From Muricauda sp. SCSIO 64092 (lineage in GTDB: Bacteria > Bacteroidota > Bacteroidia > Flavobacteriales > Flavobacteriaceae), in the NCBI RefSeq assembly GCF_023016285.1, contig NZ_CP095413.1, forward strand, positions 4,295,001 to 4,359,000: a stretch of DNA of 64,000 nt, given 5' to 3'. The notes under the pieces are model-generated. The model saw only the letters and a list, made by a program, of their open reading frames with translations, was not told where the DNA came from and did not search any database. The first letter of the stretch is position 1; the number at the start of each line of letters is the position of its first letter. A program made the position numbers and the translations under genes. Shown one piece after another: positions 9,701 to 16,651 of this stretch.

Positions 9701-12260
9701 TAAGCATACTTTCCAAGGGCCCAAATTGACCAGCGTTGAGATGCCCTCTACGCTCAGAAGGATTGGCGAGCGGGCCTTCCTGTACAATAGTTTGACAGAG
9801 GTGATCCTACCGGAAGGTTTGACCCATATCGGGGAGGACGCTTTTTATGGTAACCAATTGACCCATGTTGAGATACCCAGCAGTGTGTTCTTGCTGGGGA
9901 GGACTGCTTTTGGGGATAACCAATTGACCCGTGTGGTCCTGCCACGAACGGGAGATATTGAGCGGTGGGCCTTTTTGTCAAATAAATTGACAGAGATTAT
10001 CATACCGGCAGGTATACACGGTATAGGTTTGTATGCTTTTCAGAACAACCCGGACCTTCGTTTGGTAACGGTGGAGGCGACCGATCCCCCAGACCTCCAA
10101 AGGGATGGCTTTGCCAATGCAGACCGCGACCAAATTGACCTGGTAGTGCCCATGGGCGATATCATGATACAAGCTTACTTAGATAATGGGTGGGACGGGT
10201 TCAGGTCCATATCCTTCGGAGTCTTTACCATTGATGACATCAAATACGGAATTACAGCACCAAACGAGGTAAAGGTGCTGGACTATACCGGCACAGCAAC
10301 AGAAGTGAAAATTCCCGAAGCGGTCGATAATAATGGTGAAACCTACAGAGTGACCGCTATTGGGGAAGATGCTTTTGAGGATAACCAATTGACAGCGGTG
10401 ACCCTATCGGACAGTGTGGAAAGTATAGGGGTTCAGGCCTTTTATAACAACCCGGGCCTTGGTTTGGTGACGGTAGAAGCCAATGATCCACCAGCACTCG
10501 ATGCCACTGCCTTTGCTAATGCCAACCGGCACCAAATTGATTTGGTAGTGCCCATTGACAAGATACAGGAGTATCTGGACAATGGGTGGGACGGGTTCAG
10601 GTCCATCAGCCACGGAATCTTTACCGTGGATGACATCAAATACGAAATTATCGCTCCAAACGAAGTAATGGTGCTGGACTATACTGGTATGGCCACAGAA
10701 TTGGAAATTCCCGAAACGGTCGATGATAATGGTGAAACCTATACAGTGACTGCTATCGGAGAAGATGCTTTTTGGAATAAGCAATTGACAGCGGTGAACC
10801 TACCGGACAGTGTGGAACGTATCGGGAGCCAGGCCTTTGCCAACAACACGGACCTTGGCCTGGTGACAGTAGGAGCGGTAGATCCACCAGTGCTTGATGC
10901 TACTGCCTTTGTCAATGCAAACCGTCACGAAATTTACCTCGTGGTGCCCATTGGCAAGATACAGGAGTATCTGGACAATGGGTGGGGTGGGTTCCGGTCC
11001 ATCAGCCACGGGATCTTTACCTTGGATGACATCAAATATGGAATTATCGCTCCAAACGAAGTAATGGTGCTGGACTATACTGGTATGGCCACAGAATTGG
11101 AAATTCCCGAAACGGTCGATGATAATGGTGAAACCTATACAGTGACCGCTATCGGAGAAGATGCTTTTTGGAATAAGCAATTGACAGCGGTGAACCTACC
11201 GGACAGTGTGGAACGTATCGGGAGCCAGGCCTTTGCCAACAACCCGGACCTTGGCCTGGTGACAGTAAGAGCGGTAGATCCACCAGTGCTTGATGCTACT
11301 GCCTTTGTCAATGCAAACCGTCACGAAATTTACCTCGTGGTGCCCAAAGGAAGGATGCAGGTCTATGAAGACAATGGGTGGGGCGGGTTCCGATCCATAT
11401 CGGAAGACGGTACCCCTCCCCAACCGAACATTGGTGCCCCACAAAGTATTGATGACCTGGGGCCCTTTACGGTAAGCATCACGTTTGACGGTGAGGTCAC
11501 GGATTTTGGAGTGGACGATATCCAGGTTACCAATGCCACGGTAAGTGCCCTTACGGGCAGCGGATTCACTTATACCGCTACCATAACACCCACATCGCCC
11601 TGTGGCATTGCCATAGCTATTCCGGCCAATGTGGCCACGGGTGTGAACGGTTTGCCCAATCCGGCGGCGCAACAGGTAAGCGTGGGTATTATGGACACCA
11701 TTGCCCCGACCATAACCTGTCCCGCGAATGTGGTGGCCAATACCGCTGACAATGGTAAGGACGATTGTACCACTACGGTTGGCCTTGGCAGCCCTGTTGT
11801 CGATGACAACTGTTCCGTTGCCACTGTTGTTGCCCAGATAAATGGCACGGACATAGACCCCGATACCTATGAATTCAGCGCCGGAACAACCATCGTGACT
11901 TGGATTGTGAGCGATGCCACCGGAAATACCACTTCCTGTGAGCAGACGGTGACCGTTGAAGTGACCAGGAATTGTGAATCTAGGCTCCTTACGGATTTCA
12001 ATAGGGGGTTTTCCCCCAACGGGGATGGCATTGCCGATACTTTGGTGATCAAGGGCCTTGAAAAATATAGGAACAACGTGGTGAGGATATACGACCTGAG
12101 CCAAAGGTTGTTGTTCAGCATCCATTATGGCGGACCGGGCGATGCCTGGGACGGCACCCATGAAGGCGGGACGGTGCCCGTTGGCCCCTATGTATGTGTC
12201 ATTGACTTTAACGAACCAGGGCTGGACCAGGAAAGAAAAATGATCTATGTGAACTATTGA
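6747..12260 (+). CDS. Giant BspA-like leucine-rich-repeat surface protein with gliding-type sorting domain
   Basis: A 1837-residue secreted protein. A Sec signal (MKKQLQLVLSIILMALAGLTGYSQ) is followed by nine modules, each opening with a beta unit ending in (Y/F)TVTAIG. Each then has a variable number of BspA/LRR_5 repeats (pattern L-T-V-x-I-P-x-x-V-T-S-I-G-x-x-A-F) and a closing unit with a DPP and a GWxGFRSI motif. After residue about 1550 come an Ig-like domain (QSIDDLGPFTVSITF) and a HYR-like domain (APTITCPANV, then GNTTSCEQTVTV). A C-terminal domain of about 90 residues (FSPNGDGIADTLVIKGLEKY, then WDGTHEGG, PVGPY) is typical of gliding-associated type B sorting signals exported by type IX secretion. 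BspA repeats usually mediate adhesion. Confidence 0.93.
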   Translation: MKKQLQLVLSIILMALAGLTGYSQNFSVGNIEYKPTSATEVEIVDYAVTGGHVEIPSTVNNGANTYTVTAIGREAFEHNQLTSVEIPNSVTSIGHEAFRGNNLRKVTIPNSVTSIDGVSAFHLNPNLETMTVKRNDPPILAGNAFHTPQSSLRPSRENVDLLVPKDALGNYQDPNKGWTGFKSIIGIFTVNDTEYGITSTSPPEVRITDYTGTALEVEISETINYDGETYTVTAIGINVFRDKGLTSIDIPNSVTSIGAAAFYKNQLASVDIPKDVTTIGADAFRENQLTGVTIPEGVTSIEAGAFQSNELTQVIIPGRVTSIGSLAFDGNSLEKVFVKATDPPSLNQDAFEDRAQIDLVVPEEGVYKSNVQWTNPNFKSISSFIGQRFTVGEIEYAITSTSPDQVEVSGYSGSGTEAIIPPTVIDNGSNFTYTVTAIGDRAFQQKGMTSVSIPNTVTRIGQDAFWKNQLTSIVIPERLTILGQRAFGESGLTEVTIPEGVTSIPQWAFAQAQLTEVTIPANVEFIGKQAFLGAGSTNPIDVVTVKAKNPPALGEEVFVNRGKNREIIDLEVPLGTLVAYLDPANGWTGFRSISEIPEIGMTFSVDHIIYEVTSIDLNNEEVMVTDYNTEGGASVTIPSSVDHGLNTFTVTAIGDSAFYNDQLTSVTFADRSKVTSIGINGFRNNQFAHMTLPNGVTSIESNAFHGTPLKVLKVEATNPARVAENAFTNRDQIDLVAPEGTLEAYQAANDWTGFRFMSSGTFTVDDIDYAITATAPNEVMVVNYTNTAGQGVHVSIPETVDDQGETYTVTAIGNRAFYDANCWRVTIPGGVKSIGSQAFYGTNPIISVIVVGDADNPPTLAADAFQYPRRNHHINVTVPVPVENTLTLSSSNLNTALSNQVKAYEGTGWTGFRSISTLIGQRFDDDVLKYQITSIFPGGGGVTVVGYANKNNHGFSSGGHLVIPESVQGRQDRTYEVRHIGNDAFKHTFQGPKLTSVEMPSTLRRIGERAFLYNSLTEVILPEGLTHIGEDAFYGNQLTHVEIPSSVFLLGRTAFGDNQLTRVVLPRTGDIERWAFLSNKLTEIIIPAGIHGIGLYAFQNNPDLRLVTVEATDPPDLQRDGFANADRDQIDLVVPMGDIMIQAYLDNGWDGFRSISFGVFTIDDIKYGITAPNEVKVLDYTGTATEVKIPEAVDNNGETYRVTAIGEDAFEDNQLTAVTLSDSVESIGVQAFYNNPGLGLVTVEANDPPALDATAFANANRHQIDLVVPIDKIQEYLDNGWDGFRSISHGIFTVDDIKYEIIAPNEVMVLDYTGMATELEIPETVDDNGETYTVTAIGEDAFWNKQLTAVNLPDSVERIGSQAFANNTDLGLVTVGAVDPPVLDATAFVNANRHEIYLVVPIGKIQEYLDNGWGGFRSISHGIFTLDDIKYGIIAPNEVMVLDYTGMATELEIPETVDDNGETYTVTAIGEDAFWNKQLTAVNLPDSVERIGSQAFANNPDLGLVTVRAVDPPVLDATAFVNANRHEIYLVVPKGRMQVYEDNGWGGFRSISEDGTPPQPNIGAPQSIDDLGPFTVSITFDGEVTDFGVDDIQVTNATVSALTGSGFTYTATITPTSPCGIAIAIPANVATGVNGLPNPAAQQVSVGIMDTIAPTITCPANVVANTADNGKDDCTTTVGLGSPVVDDNCSVATVVAQINGTDIDPDTYEFSAGTTIVTWIVSDATGNTTSCEQTVTVEVTRNCESRLLTDFNRGFSPNGDGIADTLVIKGLEKYRNNVVRIYDLSQRLLFSIHYGGPGDAWDGTHEGGTVPVGPYVCVIDFNEPGLDQERKMIYVNY
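10611..11400 (+). repeat. Two nearly identical 396-bp modules inside the LRR gene
   Basis: Module 8 (10611-11006) and module 9 (11007-about 11400) repeat with a period of 396 bases (132 codons). Long stretches are base-identical, for example the run around 10655-10750 versus 11051-11146. The next module upstream (10215-10610) is similar but clearly more diverged. This points to recent duplication or homogenisation and a likely length polymorphism between strains. Confidence 0.85.
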
Positions 12261-12788
12261 TTTTTCCGCTTCCCCCCAATGGTCGGTGGTGTAACAACAG
12301 GAAAAGTAGAGAAGTCCTTATGCTACCGAAGGCTATGGGCATGTACCGGCGAGAGACCGGAAATTATAACGACCTGGCATCGGGATTGGTATGGGTCAAA
12401 AGGGTTTATTGTCTAAAAAATATATTTCCATGGAACTTATGTTCGGGGCCAGCAGGTGGTGTGGAGGGAGAATAACAAGGTGATTACGGTGTTTCCGTTG
12501 CCCATCCAGTATAAGTAAACTATTCAATTTACAATTGGATGAGCATGCCTTAACGTATTCTAGATGGGCCATTAAACGGTGTGGATAGGGAAGTTATATT
12601 TATTGAACGTCGTTTGTCCATCCTTGGTCCAGGCACAGACTGTTCTCCTTTCCCTTGTACGAAGTATTGTGCCCGCCCGTTCCATTATCCCCAAAAAGCC
12701 ATGTAATGTCCCATTTTTAAATGGGTTTGGCACTATTTGTTGGATACTTTCCATGTATGGTCATACTTTGTTTATCTATAAAGTAGCA
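12261..12788. other. Decayed region after the LRR gene
   Basis: There are no convincing full genes. A frame at 12420-12518 encodes a plausible C-terminal tail (TYVRGQQVVWRENNK...) that begins just after an A-rich run, as if a frameshift had cut it from upstream sequence. Positions 12619-12640 and 12688-12788 are repeat copies described separately. Confidence 0.4.
12688..12788 (+). repeat. Gene-start leader repeat, copy 2
   Basis: This begins TCCCCAAAAAGCC, then GTCCCATTTTTAAATGGG, then GGCACTATTTGTTGGAT, and ends at the ATG at 12789. It parallels 6626-6746 block by block with small length changes. Confidence 0.5.
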
Positions 12789-12959
12789 ATGGAAAAAAAG
12801 ACACTACCAAAATATTTCATGAACGAAAGAAGTATCCGGGCAACCAATAAAACGGGAAAACAACATATGATGGAGCGTTTGGGAAACGGGAACTCGATAC
12901 TGGTGGTGGTTACCAACTATGTTCCATTGACATTTTCCAGATGTCTAAATGACCGCTGA
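12789..12959 (+). CDS. Small protein, second copy of the 4965-5153 type
   Basis: 56 codons from ATG 12789 to TGA 12957-12959. It aligns gap-free over about 48 residues with the small protein encoded on the opposite strand at 4965-5153 (ERSI, HMMERL, NGNS, LVVVTNY, PLTF shared). No signal peptide or membrane helix is visible. It is preceded by a leader repeat and followed after four bases by the small membrane-protein gene at 12964, an operon-like arrangement. Function unknown; it could be a relic of a longer gene. Confidence 0.45.
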   Translation: MEKKTLPKYFMNERSIRATNKTGKQHMMERLGNGNSILVVVTNYVPLTFSRCLNDR

Positions 12960-12963
12960 CATT

Positions 12964-13122
12964 ATGGAAGATTTGAGCCAAAACGTTTTAGTCCCCAGTA
13001 TCCTTTTTTTAATTCTAATCATATTGATAATTTTAGTTGTGTTGGCATTGCTAAGTTGGAATATCAAATGGGTAATCGAACAATCCATCAATGTTTTAAA
13101 AAAGATAAAAAGGAGGCGTTGA
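12964..13122 (+). CDS. 52-residue single-pass membrane peptide
   Basis: ATG 12964 to TGA 13120-13122. The N-terminus is short and acidic (MEDLSQNVLV). A strong transmembrane stretch follows (about residues 11-31, almost all Leu/Ile/Val/Ala), then an amphipathic, very basic tail (WNIKWVIEQ ... KKIKRRR). This is the architecture of a type I toxin, a small regulatory membrane peptide or a holin-like peptide; none can be chosen from sequence alone. The start is four bases after the previous small gene. A long hairpin at 13255 follows. Confidence 0.5.
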   Translation: MEDLSQNVLVPSILFLILIILIILVVLALLSWNIKWVIEQSINVLKKIKRRR

Positions 13123-13254
13123 ACGATAGTATGTCGGCAAATAAGGCACCCATTCCAAGAAAGAATCTTTTGTTCGGGAACAATGGTATGGTTTTGGTGA
13201 TTTTCTAGACCCTCATGAATTGCTTGTGATACCCAATTTCCCGGGCCTTGGTAT

Positions 13255-13307
13255 TGTTGAAATATGAAACAACTCTCCCCAAGGGCGAGGTGTTTCATAT
13301 TTCAACA
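13255..13307. terminator. Long perfect hairpin, likely bidirectional terminator
   Basis: A perfect 17-base inverted repeat (TGTTGAAATATGAAACA at 13255-13271 and its complement at 13291-13307) encloses a second small stem (CTC.CCC and GGG.GAG). It lies between the plus-strand small gene ending at 13122 and the minus-strand gene ending at 13429. That is where a shared terminator is expected, although T-runs at its flanks are weak. Confidence 0.6.
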
Positions 13308-13428
13308 AGCATTTCAACATCATCTTTTTTATGGCTTTTTAATTCAAAGAATAGATTGAAACTGTATACAATATAATACTTCTCCAAAATCATTTTTTAC
13401 AATTACGGTTCTTCTTTTGACAGTGGGT

Positions 13429-14545
13429 TTATCTATTCAGTACAGCTTTCATTTTATCTAAGTCGACCTGTGGATTTCCTATAAACAAAACTTCATTTTC
13501 GTTGTTCAATATTACTAATCTTGGAAAAGTATTTTTTCTATTGAAAACTTTAAGTAGTTTTTCCGTTGAATAGCCATGCGTCCAATTCATCTCTTTTTTC
13601 CCGATCATTTTTTTCAACTTGTCAATATTTCGGTCGTGGGCATTGATTGAAAAAATTGACAATTTATCCCCATATGTTTTTTTTTAGTTCTTTGATTTTT
13701 TCGTTTGCAAGCAGACAAGGCAAACACCAAGTTCCCCAAAACTCTACGATCGTGTATTTCTTTTGTTTGGTTATATCATAAAGTTTGATAAGGTCGTTTT
13801 CAAAAACATTTCTGAAGGCGTAATTGTCAATCCGATGACCGACTTTTATTGATTTGTCAGATAATTTTTGGTTTTCATCAATAGGGCCATATTTTGTTTC
13901 AATATCAATTTCTAAATGCTTTTCTAAAATATTTTTAAAATTAGAGGGGTTACTTTTTTTAATGGATTTAGCTTCAAAAGCCACATTTGAGCCATTAATG
14001 TGTTCAGTTCTTTTCAATACTAAAAATCCATTGACAATTAGGTCCGGATATTCCAATTGAGATTTTTCCAATCTTTTTTTAGAAATCCAAATTTTATTCC
14101 AACCGTTTTTGGATTCGGAAATCCAAGCTTCACATTGTTCATTAAGGATTGTTCTGTCTTCTTTGGGAATACGCTTGTAGTTTTTAAGTCTGCGATATTT
14201 TGCCGTTACATATGGATTGTGCCATTTTGTTTTTTGCCCAGAGTCCAAATCAAGTCTGTCATTTTTATCTTTATCCCTAATAAATATTGTTTTTAATGCC
14301 CCATTTTTTTTTGGAAATTCTTCAATTAGGATGGTATCTTTCTTTATATGGACAATTTGTTTTTCAGCCGTTAAAAAGCGATCTTTTATTTCATTATCCA
14401 ATTCATAAAATTTAGAATACGTTAAGCTGTCTTTTTCGCTGTCAAAATAGACATTACCCCTGAATTCAATTTCGAAAGCAGAATTGCTTTGAGGATAAAC
14501 AAAATAGTTTAAAAGAATTATAATTGTAACAAGCCTATTTTTCAT
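13429..14545 (-). pseudogene. Secreted TlpA/thioredoxin-like protein, frameshifted at an A9 run
   Basis: The frame from 14545 encodes a signal peptide (MKNRLVTIIILLNYFVYPQS) and a long orphan region. It then reaches the start of a thioredoxin fold with the CxxC motif (EFWGTWCLPC) at about residue 270, and stops right after ELKKNIWG. The rest of the fold continues in another frame from about 13680 (KLSIFSINAHD... through NTFPRLVILNNENEVLFIG, containing the conserved cis-Pro region). The frames meet at a run of nine A on the coding strand (13677-13685). Eight A would fuse them into one continuous TlpA-type protein of about 370 residues. This is either a true frameshift, slippage-controlled expression or a sequencing error. 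Confidence 0.75.
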
Positions 14546-14927
14546 AAGTTTTTATAATGATAAACGACATGTATTTTAAGGATAGTGTGTAGGTAATAAA
14601 AGTAATTTTCTGATGAAAATAGAATGCAGGTAAATCTGTACGAACTTATGACTGAGAAATAAACTAATGCATTATTTCCACCTGGTGTAAGTAAACAATC
14701 ATGCTTTTGGAGGATATATAGATAAACAAAACTTGTGAAAGCTGAGATTAAAGTTTATTGAAGTATTTCAAATCTTTAAATCAAGCGTTTATGAAATCAA
14801 TAAAACTTCTCAGACTAAAATATTCCGAAGTAAAATGAATTACACTTCGGATCGGAATATTTTGAAACCATTATTAAAATTCCTAAAAAGATACATTAGT
14901 AATACAGCTTAACATATCAAAATACTA
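14546..14927. other. Intergenic, contains one hairpin
   Basis: An AT-rich stretch between two minus-strand genes. Apart from the hairpin at 14817-14863 I see no gene or repeat. Confidence 0.4.
14817..14863. terminator. Inverted repeat, probable terminator
   Basis: The arms AAAATATTCCG (14817-14827) and CGGAATATTTT (14853-14863) are exact complements, with an inner AAGT/ACTT pairing. It lies 65 bases past the end of the minus-strand gene at 14928, consistent with transcription termination. Confidence 0.5.
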
Positions 14928-15119
14928 TTATTCCTTTTTCCTTTTGCGATATAAGTCTCGCGCAACGGAATAAGCAACTAAAGAAGTTCCAATGAAAGTT
15001 AACAATAAGGTAGTGTTTCCTTTTTCCAAGTAACTGGCCATCGAAATTCCCGAGACCAATAATAAAAGGATTAAAACAATACTTTGGAAATCCCACTGCA
15101 AAAATCGCTTATCTTCCAT
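14928..15119 (-). CDS. 63-residue two-helix membrane protein, candidate immunity protein
   Basis: The sequence has two hydrophobic segments (about residues 14-30 and 35-52) and a basic C-terminus (RDLYRKRKKE). It starts 35 bases after the end of the double-glycine peptide pseudogene on the same strand, so they form a pair. Small membrane proteins immediately downstream of bacteriocin-type peptides are commonly their immunity proteins; that role is inferred from position only. Confidence 0.55.
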   Translation of the reverse strand: MEDKRFLQWDFQSIVLILLLLVSGISMASYLEKGNTTLLLTFIGTSLVAYSVARDLYRKRKKE

Positions 15120-15154
15120 ACTTTACATTTTAAGTCTAAGTTAAACTTTTATAA

Positions 15155-15363
15155 TTAACAAGCTCTGGCCGCACTGACAGAAGCAACTTGGAAGCCGACA
15201 ACAGCAAGTCCTGTTGCAAGCCCACCAGAAGCAGCCGTAAGCGAAGCTAGACCAGCAAATGCTATACTAAACCTGCTATTGCAAGTCCGCAATCAAAGCC
15301 GCTGCCAACATTCTCTTGACCTCCAATTAAGTTTTCCATTTGTTTTAATTCCAATGTTTTCAT
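15155..15363 (-). pseudogene. Double-glycine (bacteriocin-type) peptide gene 1, frameshifted
   Basis: The ATG at 15363 opens a leader (MKTLELKQMENLIGG) of the double-glycine type cleaved by C39-peptidase exporters. The frame meets TAG after 33 codons, at 15262-15264. A one-base shift at about 15270 restores a Gly/Ala-rich hydrophobic mature peptide (FSIAFAGLASLT..., GGLATGLAVVGF, ending SAARAC, stop at 15155). The reconstructed product is about 69 residues, a normal size for class II bacteriocin-like peptides. It shares the leader start and upstream element with the intact peptide gene at 15868-16053. Confidence 0.7.
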
Positions 15364-15387
15364 AAATAGTGTAAATTAAAAGAAACG

Positions 15388-15430
15388 CCTACTCTATTTC
15401 AAGGATTTTCGGCTTACTCCTTCTAAAAAG
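15388..15430 (-). promoter_or_regulatory. Shared upstream element, copy 1
   Basis: The plus-strand text CCTACTCTATTTCAAGGATT followed by TTCGGCTTACTCCTTCTAAA matches 16078-16120 with few changes. The CCTACTC core begins exactly 25 bases upstream of the first base of the ATG in both copies. This suggests a common promoter or regulator site for the two peptide genes. Confidence 0.55.
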
Positions 15431-15523
15431 CAATTTAGAAGAGGGGTGAAATTAAAACAAGAAATAGTCCGTAAATAAAATATGGGAAAACCGTAACGTT
15501 TAGGAATTTATGTGGAAAAAACA

Positions 15524-15813
15524 TCACCCATGAGGAAAGTAGTGGGGATTAATAATTTTAAACCCTCCTGTTTTAAATCGACTTTCAATTAAGTCCAAAA
15601 GATTTAAATGTTCATCGAATTTTTTTTTAACAGGATTTTCCCAATGAATCCCAATCGCCATTTTCCTGACAAAGAAATTTCATTGCTATTGTTACCTATA
15701 ATCTTTATTGACAACAAAAGATTTCTTTTTATGATTACCATTCGTTTAGATTGCTCATTCAATGGTTGTTTTGATCGGGTAAATTCGTTAACGATTTTCT
15801 GAAAACTATCCAT
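15524..15813 (-). pseudogene. Small basic protein downstream of peptide gene 2, broken at an A9 run
   Basis: The frame from ATG 15813 (MDSFQKIVNEF...) ends at 15604 just after a run of nine A (coding strand, 15620-15628). One extra A would extend it smoothly by about 32 residues (KFDEHLNLLDLIE, then TGGFKIINPHYF) to a TGA at 15524. The reconstructed protein is about 96 residues, basic and without a membrane helix. It lies 54 bases downstream of the double-glycine peptide gene at 15868, so an immunity or processing role is possible but unproven. Family not recognised. Confidence 0.5.
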
Positions 15814-15867
15814 AATACTTTAAATATTCCGAAATACATTTAATAATGTTATTTTGGAAGATACAGT

Positions 15868-16053
15868 TTAATTTTCTCCATACATAGAACCGCCTGAAAG
15901 ACACACTATAGCCGCACCTGCACCATATAAAATTGCCAGGGTTCCTAAAGAAAGTGCTCCAAGTATAATCATGGTTGCCCCATGACTTATCATTTCTTGG
16001 TCGGAACAGCCTCCTTGTACATTTTCAAGCTGACTCGGATGCAATGTTTTCAT
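15868..16053 (-). CDS. Double-glycine (bacteriocin-type) peptide 2, intact
   Basis: A 61-residue peptide with a classic leader, MKTLHPSQLENVQGG, ending in Gly-Gly. The mature part starts CSDQEM and is rich in Gly, Ala, Leu and Ile with one strongly hydrophobic stretch (about residues 27-52) and a second Cys. These are class II bacteriocin or Com-type signal-peptide features. It would be processed and exported by a peptidase-containing ABC transporter, which is not in this window. The upstream element at 16078-16120 and the AAAACAG repeats at 16114-16148 suggest regulated, possibly phase-variable expression. Confidence 0.75.
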   Translation of the reverse strand: MKTLHPSQLENVQGGCSDQEMISHGATMIILGALSLGTLAILYGAGAAIVCLSGGSMYGEN

Positions 16054-16077
16054 TCTAGCATCAATTTTAAAATTTCA

Positions 16078-16120
16078 CCTACTCTATCACAGTATTTTCG
16101 ATTTCCTCCTTAGAAAACAG
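16078..16120 (-). promoter_or_regulatory. Shared upstream element, copy 2
   Basis: The plus-strand text CCTACTCTATCACAGTATTT then TCGATTTCCTCCTTAGAAAA corresponds to 15388-15430, with the same 25-base distance to the ATG at 16053. The conserved positions include CCTACTCTAT, TTTTCG, and CTCCTT near the far end. Confidence 0.55.
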
Positions 16121-16148
16121 AAAACAGAAAACAGAAAACAGAAAACAG
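16114..16148. repeat. Five tandem AAAACAG heptamers
   Basis: Five exact copies of a 7-base unit lie 61-95 bases upstream of the start of the double-glycine peptide gene 16053, directly next to the shared upstream element. The unit is short, pure and in a promoter position, so copy number can change by slippage. Confidence 0.9.
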
Positions 16149-16347
16149 CATTTTTTAACTACTGTTATCTACTTTTTTTGATTAAACTTTTCCTGATAAC
16201 AGTACCTATCAAAAAGGATTGCTTTTTTCTTTGTTTATAAATAAAAGAGCTTGATTACCTATGCCACGTTTCCCAAGAGGAACCCGAGGTGATTTTTGAT
16301 GAAGTGCCCTTAACATGGGTGAAAAGTTCAAAAATGGATTTCTACTA

Positions 16348-16453
16348 TCCCACCAATTTCTTTTTTTGTCCCCGATTTAACCGATTCCAACACTTTTTGT
16401 GGCATGGTGCCATGTTAAAAATTGAGATTTGCCAAAGGCAATCTTGTTATATG
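16348..16453 (+). repeat. Gene-start leader repeat, copy 3 (106 bp)
   Basis: This aligns without gaps to 19503-19608, with seven differences in 106 by hand count. Both contain a GATTTGCC-AAA-GGCAATC stem-loop near the end and finish in ATG. Here the ATG opens only a 15-codon frame, so the gene that followed has been lost or replaced. Confidence 0.85.
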
Positions 16454-16544
16454 GAATTGGTTTTCACGGCAGTGACTGTGCCAATGGTTTCCCTTTGAGG
16501 GCCTTTTTCATTTCCAAGGTTGGTTTTCCATATGTGGGGTTAAG

Positions 16545-16581
16545 ACGGCGAAGGGGACTTGATCTACCAGGTCCCCGCCGT
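16545..16581. terminator. GC-rich hairpin
   Basis: GGGGAC (16553-16558) pairs with GTCCCC (16571-16576), and the outer ACGGC (16545-16549) pairs with GCCGT (16577-16581), leaving a GAA bulge. It precedes the gene starting at 16652 and lies across an apparent earlier start at 16559, which favours 16652. Confidence 0.55.
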
Positions 16582-16651
16582 TCTGAAAACAATCCTTAAC
16601 AGAGCAATGGACAACAAATACAGTGTTACAAACAATATCAATACGAATTCA

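Larger units (their letters stand above)
16149..16651. other. Intergenic with a leader repeat and a strong hairpin
   Basis: It contains leader repeat copy 3 (16348-16453) and a hairpin at 16545-16581. The short frame beginning at the repeat's ATG (16451) stops after 15 codons and is not a gene. Confidence 0.5.

Noticed and set aside
11196..12161. 321-residue minus-strand frame inside the giant LRR gene
   Set aside because: Antisense shadow of a repetitive GC-richer gene; no start, signal or domain, while the plus-strand protein is clearly real.
12945..13298. 117-residue minus-strand frame
   Set aside because: Antisense to the small membrane gene at 12964-13122 and running into the hairpin arm; no independent support.
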